A DNA stretch of 41,714 nt, taken from positions 1-41,714 of the forward strand of contig CAVQTK010000015.1 of NCBI GenBank assembly GCA_963716455.1. The letters run 5' to 3'. Positions 18,382 through 28,442 of this stretch are shown here, in pieces. The notes below the pieces were generated by a model, which searched no databases, was not told the DNA's origin, and saw only the letters and a program-made list of their open reading frames with translations. Within the stretch, counting starts at the first letter, position 1, and each line of letters opens with the position of its first letter. Position numbers and translations under genes: made by a program. This DNA comes from CAVQTK01 sp963716455. Its GTDB lineage: Bacteria > Pseudomonadota > Gammaproteobacteria > Coxiellales > Coxiellaceae.

Positions 18382-19289
18382 AAACGTAAAGTACCATGTT
18401 CGCTTTGACCAGGAGCTAACCAACGGGCCCCTGCCACACTGTTTAATGCATTTGGATAAGCCATCCACGGCTCAACACAAATAAATGATTTATCTACCTC
18501 AGTGTAAATTTGCACATAAGAAAATAGGTCAGGATCTTCTACCCCCTCTACAAATAGATTTATCACATCACCACCCGGATAATGCAAATGAATTTGTTTG
18601 TCCTCACCCAATTGTGTAAGTTGCTCATTAATTTCAGCATTCGAAACAGCGGTGGGTAAAATAAATAAAGGCTGCTCACCTACCAGATCTGTTAATCTCT
18701 GATTATAACGAAAACGACGAATGGGGGTATAATTTAAAATAACATGCTCCTTTCCTTGTCCAGGAGAGGGAGTTAAAAAATAAGGATGGAAACCGGCATA
18801 ATAAGGCAAAGGTATTTCACCGTGATTCGTATAAGTCTGCCGGCAAAATAAACGCTTTGCAGAAACTTCATAATGCAACTCTACGGTAAAATGAAACGGA
18901 TATACTGTTCGAGTTTCTTCATCATCTCTTAGAGTTAAGGCTAAATGGTTTTCACCTGCTTTTGCAACTTCCCAGGGCTTACTTGCAGCAAATCCATGGA
19001 TAGGCAATTCATAAATTCTTCCATCATAATAATATGCATTAAGGTGACTTTGTCGTTCAAGTCGTCCACAAATGGGAAAGCAAAAAGGAGCTCCACCCAT
19101 AAAACTATTTTGGCTGCGACTCCAAAATTGTTCATCTTGAAAAAGTAATTCACGAGCACCTTGCTGGCCTGGCATAACCACAGAGTAAAGAATACCTCCT
19201 CGCTCAGGTATAAAGGAAGCTTGAGTTGAGCCATCCGTAGAGGAAATGGTGTAAGTCTCAAAACCGTTAATTAATTGCTTTTGTATCAT
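18369..19289 (-). CDS. D-hexose-6-phosphate mutarotase (aldose 1-epimerase family, YeaD-like)
   Basis: 306 residues with the galactose-mutarotase beta-sandwich signatures: FMGGAPFCFPICGRL, IHGFAASKPWEV (conserved His), AGFHPYF (second His) and FICVEPWMAYPNALN (Glu). This set matches the YeaD branch, which interconverts alpha and beta anomers of glucose 6-phosphate. ATG 19289 is chosen because GGGAGG lies five bases upstream; another ATG in frame at 19310 would add seven residues and lacks such a site. The stop overlaps the gltX start by 13 bases. Confidence 0.88.
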   Translation of the reverse strand: MIQKQLINGFETYTISSTDGSTQASFIPERGGILYSVVMPGQQGARELLFQDEQFWSRSQNSFMGGAPFCFPICGRLERQSHLNAYYYDGRIYELPIHGFAASKPWEVAKAGENHLALTLRDDEETRTVYPFHFTVELHYEVSAKRLFCRQTYTNHGEIPLPYYAGFHPYFLTPSPGQGKEHVILNYTPIRRFRYNQRLTDLVGEQPLFILPTAVSNAEINEQLTQLGEDKQIHLHYPGGDVINLFVEGVEDPDLFSYVQIYTEVDKSFICVEPWMAYPNALNSVAGARWLAPGQSEHGTLRLWVE

Positions 19290-19410
19290 CGAGCCTCCCT
19301 GGGGATTCATATTAAGCTTTACCTCACCTTATTTTCCCATAATCCACTAGACATGGATTACAATACCTAAATGTTCTTATGCAGCTAGCATTATAATGAC
19401 GTCTCTTCAA

Positions 19411-19443
19411 CTAGGGCTGTTGACAATTGTCAACAGACCCTAG
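19411..19443. repeat. Second solo terminal-repeat palindrome
   Basis: CTAGGG-CTGTTGACAATTGTCAACAG-ACCCTAG, a near-perfect palindrome with one bulged base. It shares its core with 15267-15306 and its arm with the ends of 24647-24842. It lies in the spacer between the divergent mutarotase and tamA genes. Confidence 0.7.
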
Positions 19444-19580
19444 TCATTCAAATAACGAATCGGTTTTAGTTTAACATAATTTATTACGAATTCCCTTAGC
19501 AGCTTGTTTGGTTGCATGTATAAATAACAATTGTCGACTTCGCGTACGAGACGAACATAGTAAAAAAACGTTAAATTCGC

Positions 19581-19597
19581 TATAATATGAGATAATG
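19581..19597 (+). promoter_or_regulatory. -10 box abutting the tamA start codon
   Basis: TATAAT (19581-19586) lies eight bases before ATG 19595, the same spacing as at 14903-14917. No good -35 is seen at 16-18 bases. If used, the tamA mRNA would be leaderless or nearly so. Confidence 0.3.
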
Positions 19598-21378
19598 AAA
19601 AAAAAAAAATATCTTTATTATTGATATATTGCTTGCTGATGAATTGTTCTGTTTGGGCGCAATCTTCTTTCACTATTGAATTTAAACTGTTTGGTATTGA
19701 AGAGTCTCTTCAAAAAAAGCTAGTTGCCATGCTCGAACGCCGCCGAGATGAAATCCCTAAGCCTTTAACTGCAGAAAAAGTTCGTCAACTTTATCAACAA
19801 TCACCAAAATTTTTACATGATTCACTAGAGCCCTATGGTTACTTTAAATCTCAAATTCGTTCTAGATGGCAAAGACGAGGCAACACTTGGGTATTTACAT
19901 TTCAAATTACTCCAGGTCCAGCGGTTAAAGTCATTCATGTTGATATTAAAGTGTCGGGCGAAGGGCAACAAGATCGCGCTTTTCAAGATTTATTAGCAAG
20001 ACTTCCAGTTCAAAGCGGCCAAACTTTAAATGTCGACCTTTATCAAAAAAGTAAAGATGCCCTTTTCAACCTTGCTGCCAATCGTGGTTATTTTGACGCT
20101 AAAATGCAACGAAGCCAAATCATCATAAACTTAAAACAACGGCAAGCCAGTATTGTTTTAGATTTCGAGACTGGGAAACGTTACCGTTTTGGATCAACTT
20201 ATTTTCCACCTTCAGACTTACAAGTAAGCTTATTACAAAGATACTTAACTTATCAAACCGGAGATTATTACAATAATGCAAAAGTTCAAAGTACACAGCA
20301 AGCATTAGCCAGTAGTGGATATTTTTATCAAGCCGTTGTCAATCCACTTCCAGCCGAAGCAAAAAATCAAGAGATACCGATAGAAGTAGAACTGACTCCC
20401 GTAAAGCCACAGCGTTACACCATAGGTTTAGGTTATGGAACTGACACAGGGCCTAGAGGAACCTTAGGTTTTAATTGGAAACCCATTAATTCATACGGTC
20501 ATAGCTTAAATATGTTAGTACGAGGCTCTTACTTAAAAAATAATGGCCGAACGACTAAAAATAATACAGCTGATTTTAGTTATACTATTCCAGGAAAAAA
20601 CCCAGCCACCGACTCTTATATCTTTACGGGAGGATATAGTGATGTTGCAGAAAGAGCAGGAACCGCTAACAGTTTCCGCGCTGCTTTTGCCTATAACACA
20701 ATTATTTTTCGTAACTGGCAGCAAGCTTTAGCATTGACTTATTTAAAAGAAAATTATTCTTTTACTAATATTCCAGTCGTACATGCGAATGTCGTTTATC
20801 CCAGTGGCCATTGGCAGTATATACGTAATCGTTCTATACAAAACCAAAAGGTGATTGATAATGGCATTAGTGCTACCTTTGATGTTGCTGGAGGAGCACG
20901 TGCGCTATTATCTAGAACGAATTTTCTTCAACTCAAAGCGAGAGTAAAGGGATTAGCTACTTTAGAAGCTACACACACTCGCTTTTTAGGCAGATTGCAA
21001 GCTGGACATACCCAAATTGATAAATTAGAAAACTTACCGCTTACTATGCAATTGCTTGCTGGTGGTCCTAATACCATTCGTGGATTTAAATACAATAGTC
21101 TGGGACCAGGACGAGATTTATTAATTGGGAGTATTGAGATACAGCAGCAAATTTATGGCGATTTCTATTTAGCTGGTTTTTTTGACATGGGCACTATTTC
21201 TGGGGCCAATTCTATGGAAGATAGTAACTTCATGGATGGTTTGAAAGGAGGGGCAGGTGGAGGTTTGGCATATCTTACACGAGTGGGTACTATTGAGGTT
21301 TCCCTTGCCCGACCGGTTTTAAATGCGGATGGCAATAAAACCTGGCAACTCGAATTTTCAGTAGGCGCCGAACTTTAA
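19595..21378 (+). CDS. tamA: Translocation and assembly module protein TamA (start out of frame across a 12-A tract)
   Basis: An Omp85-family outer-membrane protein of about 595 residues: three POTRA domains (about 20-280) followed by a 16-strand beta barrel, with the TamA/BamA-type motif GGPNTIRGFKYNSLGPG near the end and SVGAEL as last strand. Together with the next gene it forms the TAM complex that inserts outer-membrane proteins. The body is open from 19621, but that frame lacks a full signal peptide. ATG 19595 is followed by exactly 12 A (19598-19609); with 13 A it would read MKKKKISLLLIYCLLMNC then SVWAQSS, a textbook signal peptide joined in frame. As written, the ATG frame stops after nine codons. 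This is either an error in a homopolymer or a slippage-controlled start. Confidence 0.87.
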
Positions 21379-21379
21379 T

Positions 21380-24300
21380 ATGTTGGGAAATGTATTAAGA
21401 ACTTTATTACGCTGGCTCATGGTGTTTGCTATGCTGATCTTCCTTGGCATAGCCTTGTTGCTTACTCCAATGGGACTAAAAGCTACTCTATATGCAATCA
21501 GTAAAATAGTTCCGGGTGAAATTCACTACCGTCAAGTCAGTGGAACATTGCTTAGCCCTATTGCCATTCAACAATTAAGCTACCGGCATGAAGATCGTCA
21601 AATTATTATTAATAGAGTATATTGGCGTTGGTATCCCTGGCTTTTATTAAAAGGTAAATTGGTCATAAGCAATGCCATTATTGATCAAGTTCAAATTACT
21701 GCACCGCTGCATTATGATCACCCCCACCCCTCACCATTTGCTCTTAAACAACGATTTATTGCTTTTAATAAAGAATTGTCTAATTGGCATTTCCCATTTA
21801 GTTTAGAAATTAAACAGGCTACGATTAATAAAATTTGGTGGGGCGGCAAACCATACCACTATCCAACTCGTTTTGGAAAAACGAGCTTAAGCTTACTTTA
21901 CGCACCCAATGCATTACAAATAAAAATTGCTGCTGCTTTAGCAAAACCTTATGCCACACAAATTCAACTCTTGGTTAAAGGTACCCCTCGTTATTATCAC
22001 ATCCAATCAACCGTATTTAACCCTCATATGCACTGGATTATTACTGGCCAAGGAACGCGCCAATATATTCACTTAGATACTCGGCAAGCGATTATTTTTG
22101 GCGGACAGGTCAGTGCGCATATCCTTTGGCAATGGGCCGCCGTTCCTTTTAAGTGGGAAATTTCTGCTACCGCTCGCCATCTGGATATGAGCCAATTTGG
22201 TCCTAATTTCCCCCGTCCCTTGAATTTACAATTAAATACAATCGGCTTTTTTGGAGAAGAACATCCTTTTTTTTCTTGGAAAGCTATAATAAATTCTCCT
22301 CAAACTCAAATTATAACCCACGGCAAACGAGAAGATCAGTGGGATGCTTATTGGAATATTACCATCAAACAATTAGCGGAATTAATCCCTTTTAGTAGTG
22401 GTTCTATTATTACCAGTGGTTATCTACGCGGGACTCTTATGGGAACCCTTAACCCAAGGCAAACTCACTGCAAATTTGGTACGTTGGCAGGGTATAAATG
22501 TAGACAAAGCTTCTGCCGACTGGAACATAGATATCAGTCAGCAACAAAAGTCCTATTTTTTATTAGCAGCGGAACAAGTGCGAATAAAAAATTTCCTTCT
22601 ACAAAATTTACAACTGGCTGGCCAAGGGAATTGGAAAAAACATCAGTTATCAGGAACAGTTAATGCTTATCAAACCACCTAAATTGGCTTCTTGATGGCG
22701 GCATGATTAATAAGCGTTGGCAAGGGGCGTTAAATAAATTGAACTTACAAGCACCCTTCATTGGCGTCTGGCAACTGACCAGACCCACAGCTCTGCAACT
22801 TTCTGAGCAGCAAATTAATATTCCGTCATTGTGCCTGCATAGTTATGCCAAATCACAAGTGTGCTTAAAAAGTCAATGGCAAGCTAATGCATCTTGGCAA
22901 GGATCAATGACAGGCAAATTGTATTTAGAGCATCTGGCTACTTTATTACCAGAATCATTACATATAGATATGCCGCTCGATTTACATGCTGCTTTCCAAG
23001 GCAAGGATAAAAATCTGCAACAAGCTCAATTCAACTTAAACTCTTCCTCTGGCTTAATCCGTTACGAGCTAGCTAATCATATTATCAGAACTGCTATTAA
23101 ACCCAGCTACCTCACCGCTCGCTTTGATAAAAATGCGTTACAGGTTGCTTTACGTCTTGATCTTTCTGGTAATAACCTGATTACCACCTCCTTCACCTTG
23201 CCTAAGTTTAACTTCAATAATATACGCACTGATAAACAAATTATACTGGGCCAAATTAACTTCTTATTAAATAACTTAACTCCTATAGCACTTATTATAC
23301 CAGACGTTTTAAGTTCCAAAGGAAGCTTACAAGCCAATTTTAATGTGACGGGTACCATAAAACATCCTCTGCTTAAAGGGAAAGCAAGCTTGGCAGATGG
23401 AGAAATAAAAATTCCTGATACCAAAATTGCCTTAAGAAAAATAGCATTAAATGCACAGGGTGTGGGTAGTAAAATAGATTTTTTAATCACTGCCTATGCA
23501 GGTCAAAAATTGGTTACTATTAAGGGACTAACCGATTTGGCGCAAAAAGGCTTTCTAACCGATGCTACCATTACGGGTGATAACTTATTGGTTTTAGATA
23601 CGCCTAAATATACATTCTACGCTTCTCCCAACCTTCGTTTACAAATTAATGGATTAAATATCAATCTTACCGGGCAAATCGATGTTCCTCAGGGTGTAAT
23701 TCATATTCTCAACTTAGAACAAGAAACTTTACTACCTGAAGGAGAAGTTATTTTTATTGGCGAAAACCCCCGCAAAAAATCTACCCCATGGAAAGTTTTT
23801 ACTAACCTGATAGTTCGTTTAGGCAAAAACATTCGTATAGATTCCGTTCATGTTAAAGGCAAACTTACCGGAGAATTGACGATAAATCACCAACCAGGAC
23901 AAATCACTAGTGGAGTGGGAAGAATTGATATCATAAATGGCGTTTATGAAAATTTTGGACGCCAGTTAAGTATTTCAAGAAATTCAGGAATTATCTATCG
24001 AAGAAATCCAATTAACAATCCCTTCTTAAACTTCCAAGTTGTCACCAAAGTAAATATAACCGATGCCCTCAGTATTCAGCAATTAGGCACTAGTGAATTA
24101 AGTATTGGCGCCAATGTAACTGGCACCGCTGATTCGCCTCATGTTACTTTATTTTCTAGTTCTGGAAGTCTTTCGCAAGCAGATATTTTATCTTATTTAC
24201 TATTAGGCACTTCCAGCTCGGGGGCTTCACCCAAAAACGTGGGGCTTTTACTACAAGCACTTGATACTTTACCTTTTCTCAAGAAAACCCAACGCGGCGA

Positions 24301-24646
24301 GGGATTTGCTAATCAAATTCGCCGCGGTCTTGGTTTTAGCGAATTCGGATTTGCCTCAGAAACGAATTATACTCGCACTGGCGAACCCTCCCCCACGGCA
24401 GCACAAACGTCCTATTTTGTAGTTGGCAAACGCATCACCCCTCACTTATATTTTCGCTACAAATTTGATCCCTTTACCTCTGTTAACTTCTTTCAACTCA
24501 CTTATTTAATATCTAAAAATTGGAGCATACAAGCTGAAACAGACGGCGCGAATCGAAGCGGAGCCGATATCCTTTATACTATCCAGGCAGGAACACCTAT
24601 TACGGTAGAGAAGAAAGATGTAGCTAAAGCAACTTCTGCAAAATAA
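21380..24646 (+). pseudogene. tamB: Translocation and assembly module protein TamB, two opposite frameshifts
   Basis: Begins one base after the tamA stop. The N-terminal frame (21380-) has an inner-membrane anchor (WLMVFAMLIFLGIALLL) and TamB-like beta-taco repeats. Near 22440-22460 coding moves to a second frame (LTQGKLTANLVRWQGINVDK) that runs to TAA 22682; near 22675-22690 it returns to the first frame (NWLLDGGMINKRWQGAL), which continues to 24646. The C-terminus carries the DUF490/TamB domain (LLGTSSSGASPKN, FFQLTYLISKNWSIQAETDG). Restoring both indels gives a continuous protein of about 1088 residues spanning the periplasm between inner-membrane anchor and TamA. Because the two shifts compensate and the rest is clean, sequence error is a real alternative to decay. 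Confidence 0.85.
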
Positions 24647-24842
24647 TTAGGGGCTGTTGACAATTCATTGATTATTCATTTTATGCAGAGTTTTCGTCAT
24701 TGTGAGCGTTAGCGAAACAATCCAGTTCGCACTTCGGACAACGCTCTGTACTGGATTGCTTCACTTGCGTTCGCAATGACGGCAGTTCTGTGAAAAAATC
24801 CCGTTTAAGACGAGTAATTAATGAATTGTCAACAGTCCCTAA
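24647..24842. mobile_element. MITE-like element with 28-base terminal inverted repeats
   Basis: The ends 24647-24674 and 24815-24842 are inverted copies differing at two of 28 positions (left end TTAGGGGCTGTTGACAATTC). The interior holds a second nested palindrome, TCATTGTGAGCGTTAGCGAA (about 24696-24715) pairing with a GCGTTCGCAATGACG stretch near 24767-24781, of a type widespread in intracellular bacteria. There is no open frame. The conserved TA at both ends of this and the two solo palindromes suits a TA-targeting (IS630/Tc1-like) transposase, which is absent here. Confidence 0.75.
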
Positions 24843-24894
24843 GAACGATTTAGAAAAGTCTATCTTATGAACATTCTGGAAAATGTATTTTCAC

Positions 24895-24930
24895 CAGGTA
24901 ATGCTATTCTACCCCGTGAACAGTTACATG
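24895..24930. repeat. Fragment of the CCCCGTGAACAG repeat
   Basis: CTACCCCGTGAACAGTTAC is nearly identical to CTACCCCGTGAACAGCTAC at the end of the 8310-8470 block. It lies between the MITE-like element and the end of serA. Confidence 0.45.
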
Positions 24931-24971
24931 TAAATAATTAAGGTTAAGAGTAATCTACAGAGTATTCAAGA

Positions 24972-26198
24972 TTACAAAACTTCAGTACTCTCTTTTAAGA
25001 TCGACTCAGCTTGATTATCTTTTACTAAGTTTTTAGTGATACAACGCACCTGAATAACTCCCTGAATAGTTGAGATTTCGGTAATTAATTGCTCTCCCAC
25101 CTTTCCGACAACATCAATTAAAGTATAAGCAATGCTATCACGAGATTTGTTTAATAAATCAATAATATTTAAATTGGCTGCAGCTAATTTAGTCGAAATT
25201 TGTGCCACCATATTAGGAATATTAGCATTGGCAATAGCTAAACGAGTTCCATTATTAAAGGGCATTTCTACAGTAGGAAAATTCACTGAATGTGTAATGA
25301 TACCTGTTTCTAAATAATTACGTACTTGATTTACCGCCATGACCGCACAATTTTCTTCCGCTTCTTTCGTAGAAGCTCCTAAATGGGGGAAATTAATTAC
25401 CCGTGGATGATTTTTTAACTGCACGCAAGGAAAATCAGACACATAAGCATATATTCGTCCTTGATCCAAAGCCAAGAGTAATTCTTCTTTGTCAACTAAT
25501 CCATCACGAGCAAAGTTTAACAATACCATCCTGGGTTTTGCTAGGCGAATACGAGCCGAATTAATTAATTTTTTGGTATCTGCAGATAAAGGTATATGTA
25601 AACTAATAAAATCCGCCTGTTCCATAAGTGATTCTAAATTGTTTATTTCTTCAACACTTGCAGATAACTCCCAAGCCCGTTTTACATTAATATTTGGATC
25701 ATAACCGATTACTCGCATACCCAGAGCAATTGCAGCATTGGCTACTTTAACACCAATGTTTCCCAACCCAATAATACCTAATACTTTTCCAGGAAGCTCA
25801 AATCCTGCAAATTGCTTTTTATTACGTTCTACTTCTGTATCAATTTCCGCATTATTACCTTTAAGTTGGTGAACATAATGCCACGCTTGGCAAAGGTTTC
25901 GGCTAGCCATTAGCATTCCAGCCAGAACTAATTCCTTGACGGCATTAGCATTAGCACCCGGTGTATTTATTACCGGAATACCCAATTGGGTAAATTTCTC
26001 AACAGGAATATTATTAACTCCTGCTCCAGCTCGAGCTACTACTTTGACACTAGGGGGTAATTGTCGATCATGAAGGGATGCAGAACGTACTAAAATAGCA
26101 TCTGGATCAGAAATATCATTACTTAGTTGATATACTTCCCTCGGAAATTGATTTAATCCAACTGAATCAATAGAATTTAATATTTGTATTTTATACAT
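24972..26198 (-). CDS. serA: D-3-phosphoglycerate dehydrogenase
   Basis: 408 residues, first enzyme of serine synthesis (3-phosphoglycerate to phosphohydroxypyruvate, NAD-dependent). The Rossmann motif is GLGNIG (144-149), with catalytic Arg231 in NFARDGLVD and His272 in NFPHLGAST. The segment where many dehydrogenases carry the catalytic Glu reads SDFPCVQLKNHP, as in the short PGDH branch with FPNEEL-type sequences, but here with Gln rather than Glu. A C-terminal ACT domain (about 330-400) suggests allosteric control by serine. It follows serC by about 70 bases on the same strand. Confidence 0.93.
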   Translation of the reverse strand: MYKIQILNSIDSVGLNQFPREVYQLSNDISDPDAILVRSASLHDRQLPPSVKVVARAGAGVNNIPVEKFTQLGIPVINTPGANANAVKELVLAGMLMASRNLCQAWHYVHQLKGNNAEIDTEVERNKKQFAGFELPGKVLGIIGLGNIGVKVANAAIALGMRVIGYDPNINVKRAWELSASVEEINNLESLMEQADFISLHIPLSADTKKLINSARIRLAKPRMVLLNFARDGLVDKEELLLALDQGRIYAYVSDFPCVQLKNHPRVINFPHLGASTKEAEENCAVMAVNQVRNYLETGIITHSVNFPTVEMPFNNGTRLAIANANIPNMVAQISTKLAAANLNIIDLLNKSRDSIAYTLIDVVGKVGEQLITEISTIQGVIQVRCITKNLVKDNQAESILKESTEVL

Positions 26199-26222
26199 TT
26201 TTATTTTCCTGAAAGTTATAAA

Positions 26223-26245
26223 ATCCCCGTGCTAACACATGGGAT
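26223..26245 (-). terminator. Hairpin between serC and serA (possible attenuator)
   Basis: ATCCC and GGGAT with an inner GTG/CAC pairing form a stem in the serC-serA spacer. On the minus strand it is followed by TTTTAT, and on the plus strand by ATTTTTT. It may partly terminate transcription before serA. Confidence 0.35.
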
Positions 26246-26267
26246 ATTTTTTCACTCGGGACGACCT

Positions 26268-27353
26268 TTAGTCTCCATAACGATTAGCAAAGTCTTCCAT
26301 AAAACGCATAAGAGCATCTATACCCGCTTCTGGCATGGCATTATAAATGCTAGCGCGCATCCCACCTACTGCACGATGTCCTTTCAAATTAGTCAAGCCT
26401 ACTGCTGTAGCTTCGAATAGAAAGGTATCGTTCAATTGATCATTTTTTAAATTAAATGGCACATTCATCCAAGAGCGACATTCAGAATGCACATTATTAC
26501 TATAAAATTCATGTTTATCGATGTAGGTATAGAGCTTAGTGGCTTTTCGTTGATTCCTTTCCGCCATGGCTTTAAGCCCACCTTGACGTTTAAGCCAAGA
26601 AAACACCAACCCCGCAAGATACCAACTGTATGTTGGAGGAGTATTATAGCAAGATTTATTTTTCACTTGTATTTTATAATTATACAAAATAGGAGTCGTT
26701 GGCATAGGTTCATGTAGTAAATCGTCACGTATAATTACTAAAGTAAGACCTGCTGGAGCGATATTTTTTTGTGCCCCGGCATAGATTATGCCATAAGAAC
26801 TCACATCTAGGGGACGCGATAATATAGTCGAGGACATATCAGCTATCAAGGGTACTGTTCCAGTTTGAGGAATCCAATGGAATTCAACCCCATCAATGGT
26901 TTCATTAGGAGTATAATGAACATACGCTGCTTGCGGATTAAGTGACCAATCGTCAAATTTTGGAATAGAAACCATAGGTTTTTTTTCCGCACGCGCAGCT
27001 ATATTTATAGTGCCATAACGACCCGCCTCAGCAATGGCTTTTTGCGACCATTGGCCTGTTTCAATATAATCAGCTCTTTTATTAGCATCCATTAAGTTCA
27101 TAGGTACCATAGAAAATTGTGAAGTAGCACCACCTCCTAAAAACAATACGTGATAATTCTCAGGAATAGAAAGCAATTCACGCAAATCTAATTCAGCTTG
27201 ATCCATCAGTTGGATAAATTCTTCACTCCGATGGCTAACTTCCATTGCCGACATTCCAGTTCCCTGCCAGTCTAATATTTCCTGCTGAGCTTCCTGCAAC
27301 ACCTCTGTTGATAACATAGCGGGTCCAGCACTGAAATTATAAACACGATGCAT
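26268..27353 (-). CDS. serC: Phosphoserine aminotransferase
   Basis: A 361-residue class V PLP enzyme converting phosphohydroxypyruvate and glutamate to phosphoserine. It begins MHRVYNFSAGPAML, the usual start of the family; E. coli SerC has 362 residues. The PLP lysine is in YAGAQKNIAPAG, and FLGGGATSQF and VGGMRASIYNAMP are further family signatures. An open extension to 27401 exists, but ATG 27353 has GAGGAA upstream and the family length. Lies upstream of serA on the same strand and divergent from the SerB-like gene. Confidence 0.96.
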   Translation of the reverse strand: MHRVYNFSAGPAMLSTEVLQEAQQEILDWQGTGMSAMEVSHRSEEFIQLMDQAELDLRELLSIPENYHVLFLGGGATSQFSMVPMNLMDANKRADYIETGQWSQKAIAEAGRYGTINIAARAEKKPMVSIPKFDDWSLNPQAAYVHYTPNETIDGVEFHWIPQTGTVPLIADMSSTILSRPLDVSSYGIIYAGAQKNIAPAGLTLVIIRDDLLHEPMPTTPILYNYKIQVKNKSCYNTPPTYSWYLAGLVFSWLKRQGGLKAMAERNQRKATKLYTYIDKHEFYSNNVHSECRSWMNVPFNLKNDQLNDTFLFEATAVGLTNLKGHRAVGGMRASIYNAMPEAGIDALMRFMEDFANRYGD

Positions 27354-27443
27354 AAAAAATTCCTCAATAGTTGTTATTTTGTTTTTGACTTCCCATCGCA
27401 CAAGGCTTTAGTTCTAAATTAACAGAAATCGTTATAAGATAGC

Positions 27444-27630
27444 ATAATCCTAAATTCTGCAGTTGCCTCCTACTGCGAAGACCTATTGCACAGAATCTTG
27501 AGACTTTTTGGGTATTTTTTCCTTCACCGGACGGGGGAGTACGGCTTCAGGAAAAAATCCCCCAAAAATCCTCAATCTTCAGCGCACTAGGTCTTCTCGC
27601 TACGGTGGTAACTGCAGAATTTAGGATAAT
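27444..27630. repeat. 187-base imperfect inverted-repeat element
   Basis: The left arm (about 27444-27528) and the right arm (about 27544-27630) are imperfect inverted copies. The outer parts are nearly identical (TAATCCTAAATTCTGCAGTT and its complement), and GAAGACCTA and TTTTTCCT also match. The loop is around ACGGGGGAGT. The element fills the divergent spacer between serC and the SerB-like gene and contains no gene. It could fold as one long hairpin. Confidence 0.75.
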
Positions 27631-27671
27631 AAAGATTTTCACCGGTTTATAAAATCAAAGCAAGGAAAATT

Positions 27672-28442
27672 ATGTTAATTTATCATAACATCACCACCCT
27701 GCCCATCGAAGCTATCGTATTTGATTGTGATGGGACCTTAAGTTACATTGAGGGTATCGATGAACTCGCAAAGGCTAACAAAGTCGCTGAACCGGTTGTA
27801 GAATTAACAGCAGCCGCTATGGGGCAGTCTGGGTTAAATCCTGAATTGTATAATCACCGTCTTAATCTAGTAAAACCTAATTTAGATCAAATGACTAGCC
27901 TAGGTAATTTATATTTTCAGCATCGAGTTATGGACATTTTGCCCGTAATCCAAATTTTAAAAACCTTGCGTAAATCCATTTATATAATTTCTGCAGGCCT
28001 CTATCCTGCCGTCCAACATTTTGGTGCACTCTTAGGAATAGAAGCAGAAAATATTTTTGCAGTAAATATTCATTTTGATGCAAAAGGTCATTACCTTGAT
28101 TTTGATAGAAATTCACCGCTTATTTATTCTGATGGAAAACGGACTATCATTCAAAAGTTAAAGCTAATCCATAATCAAATTATACATATTGGCGATGGTC
28201 TTAATGATTATGTTGTCCACGATTTGGTAACAAGATTTATCGGTTATGGTGGAGCTTTTTACCGAGAAAACATTGCACAAAGATGCCATTATTACATTTC
28301 GATCCCTTCGATGGCGCCTTTACTACCCCTATGTTTAACCGCCGAAGAGTTAATTGGCTTAACACCTAGTGAACTTACTTATTATCAAAAAGGGTTAGAT
28401 TATTTAAATAAAAAAATGAGTGAAAATAAAGCTAACATTTAA
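27672..28442 (+). CDS. HAD-family phosphatase, phosphoserine phosphatase-like
   Basis: 256 residues with HAD motif I DCDGTL (Asp18 nucleophile, Asp20 acid/base), motif II Ser107 in IISAG, motif III Lys156 in SDGKRTI, and motif IV GDGLND (174-179). The cap segment EGIDELAKANKVAEPVVELT resembles SerB proteins. Its location beside serC and serA supports dephosphorylation of phosphoserine to serine, completing the pathway. The substrate is inferred from context; related HAD enzymes act on other phosphomonoesters. ATG 27672 follows AAGGAAA. Confidence 0.8.
   Translation: MLIYHNITTLPIEAIVFDCDGTLSYIEGIDELAKANKVAEPVVELTAAAMGQSGLNPELYNHRLNLVKPNLDQMTSLGNLYFQHRVMDILPVIQILKTLRKSIYIISAGLYPAVQHFGALLGIEAENIFAVNIHFDAKGHYLDFDRNSPLIYSDGKRTIIQKLKLIHNQIIHIGDGLNDYVVHDLVTRFIGYGGAFYRENIAQRCHYYISIPSMAPLLPLCLTAEELIGLTPSELTYYQKGLDYLNKKMSENKANI

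Noticed and set aside
18382..18468. N-terminal extension of gltX
   Set aside because: The family start is MGGIRTRFAPS at 18381; the upstream codons lie within the mutarotase gene in another frame.
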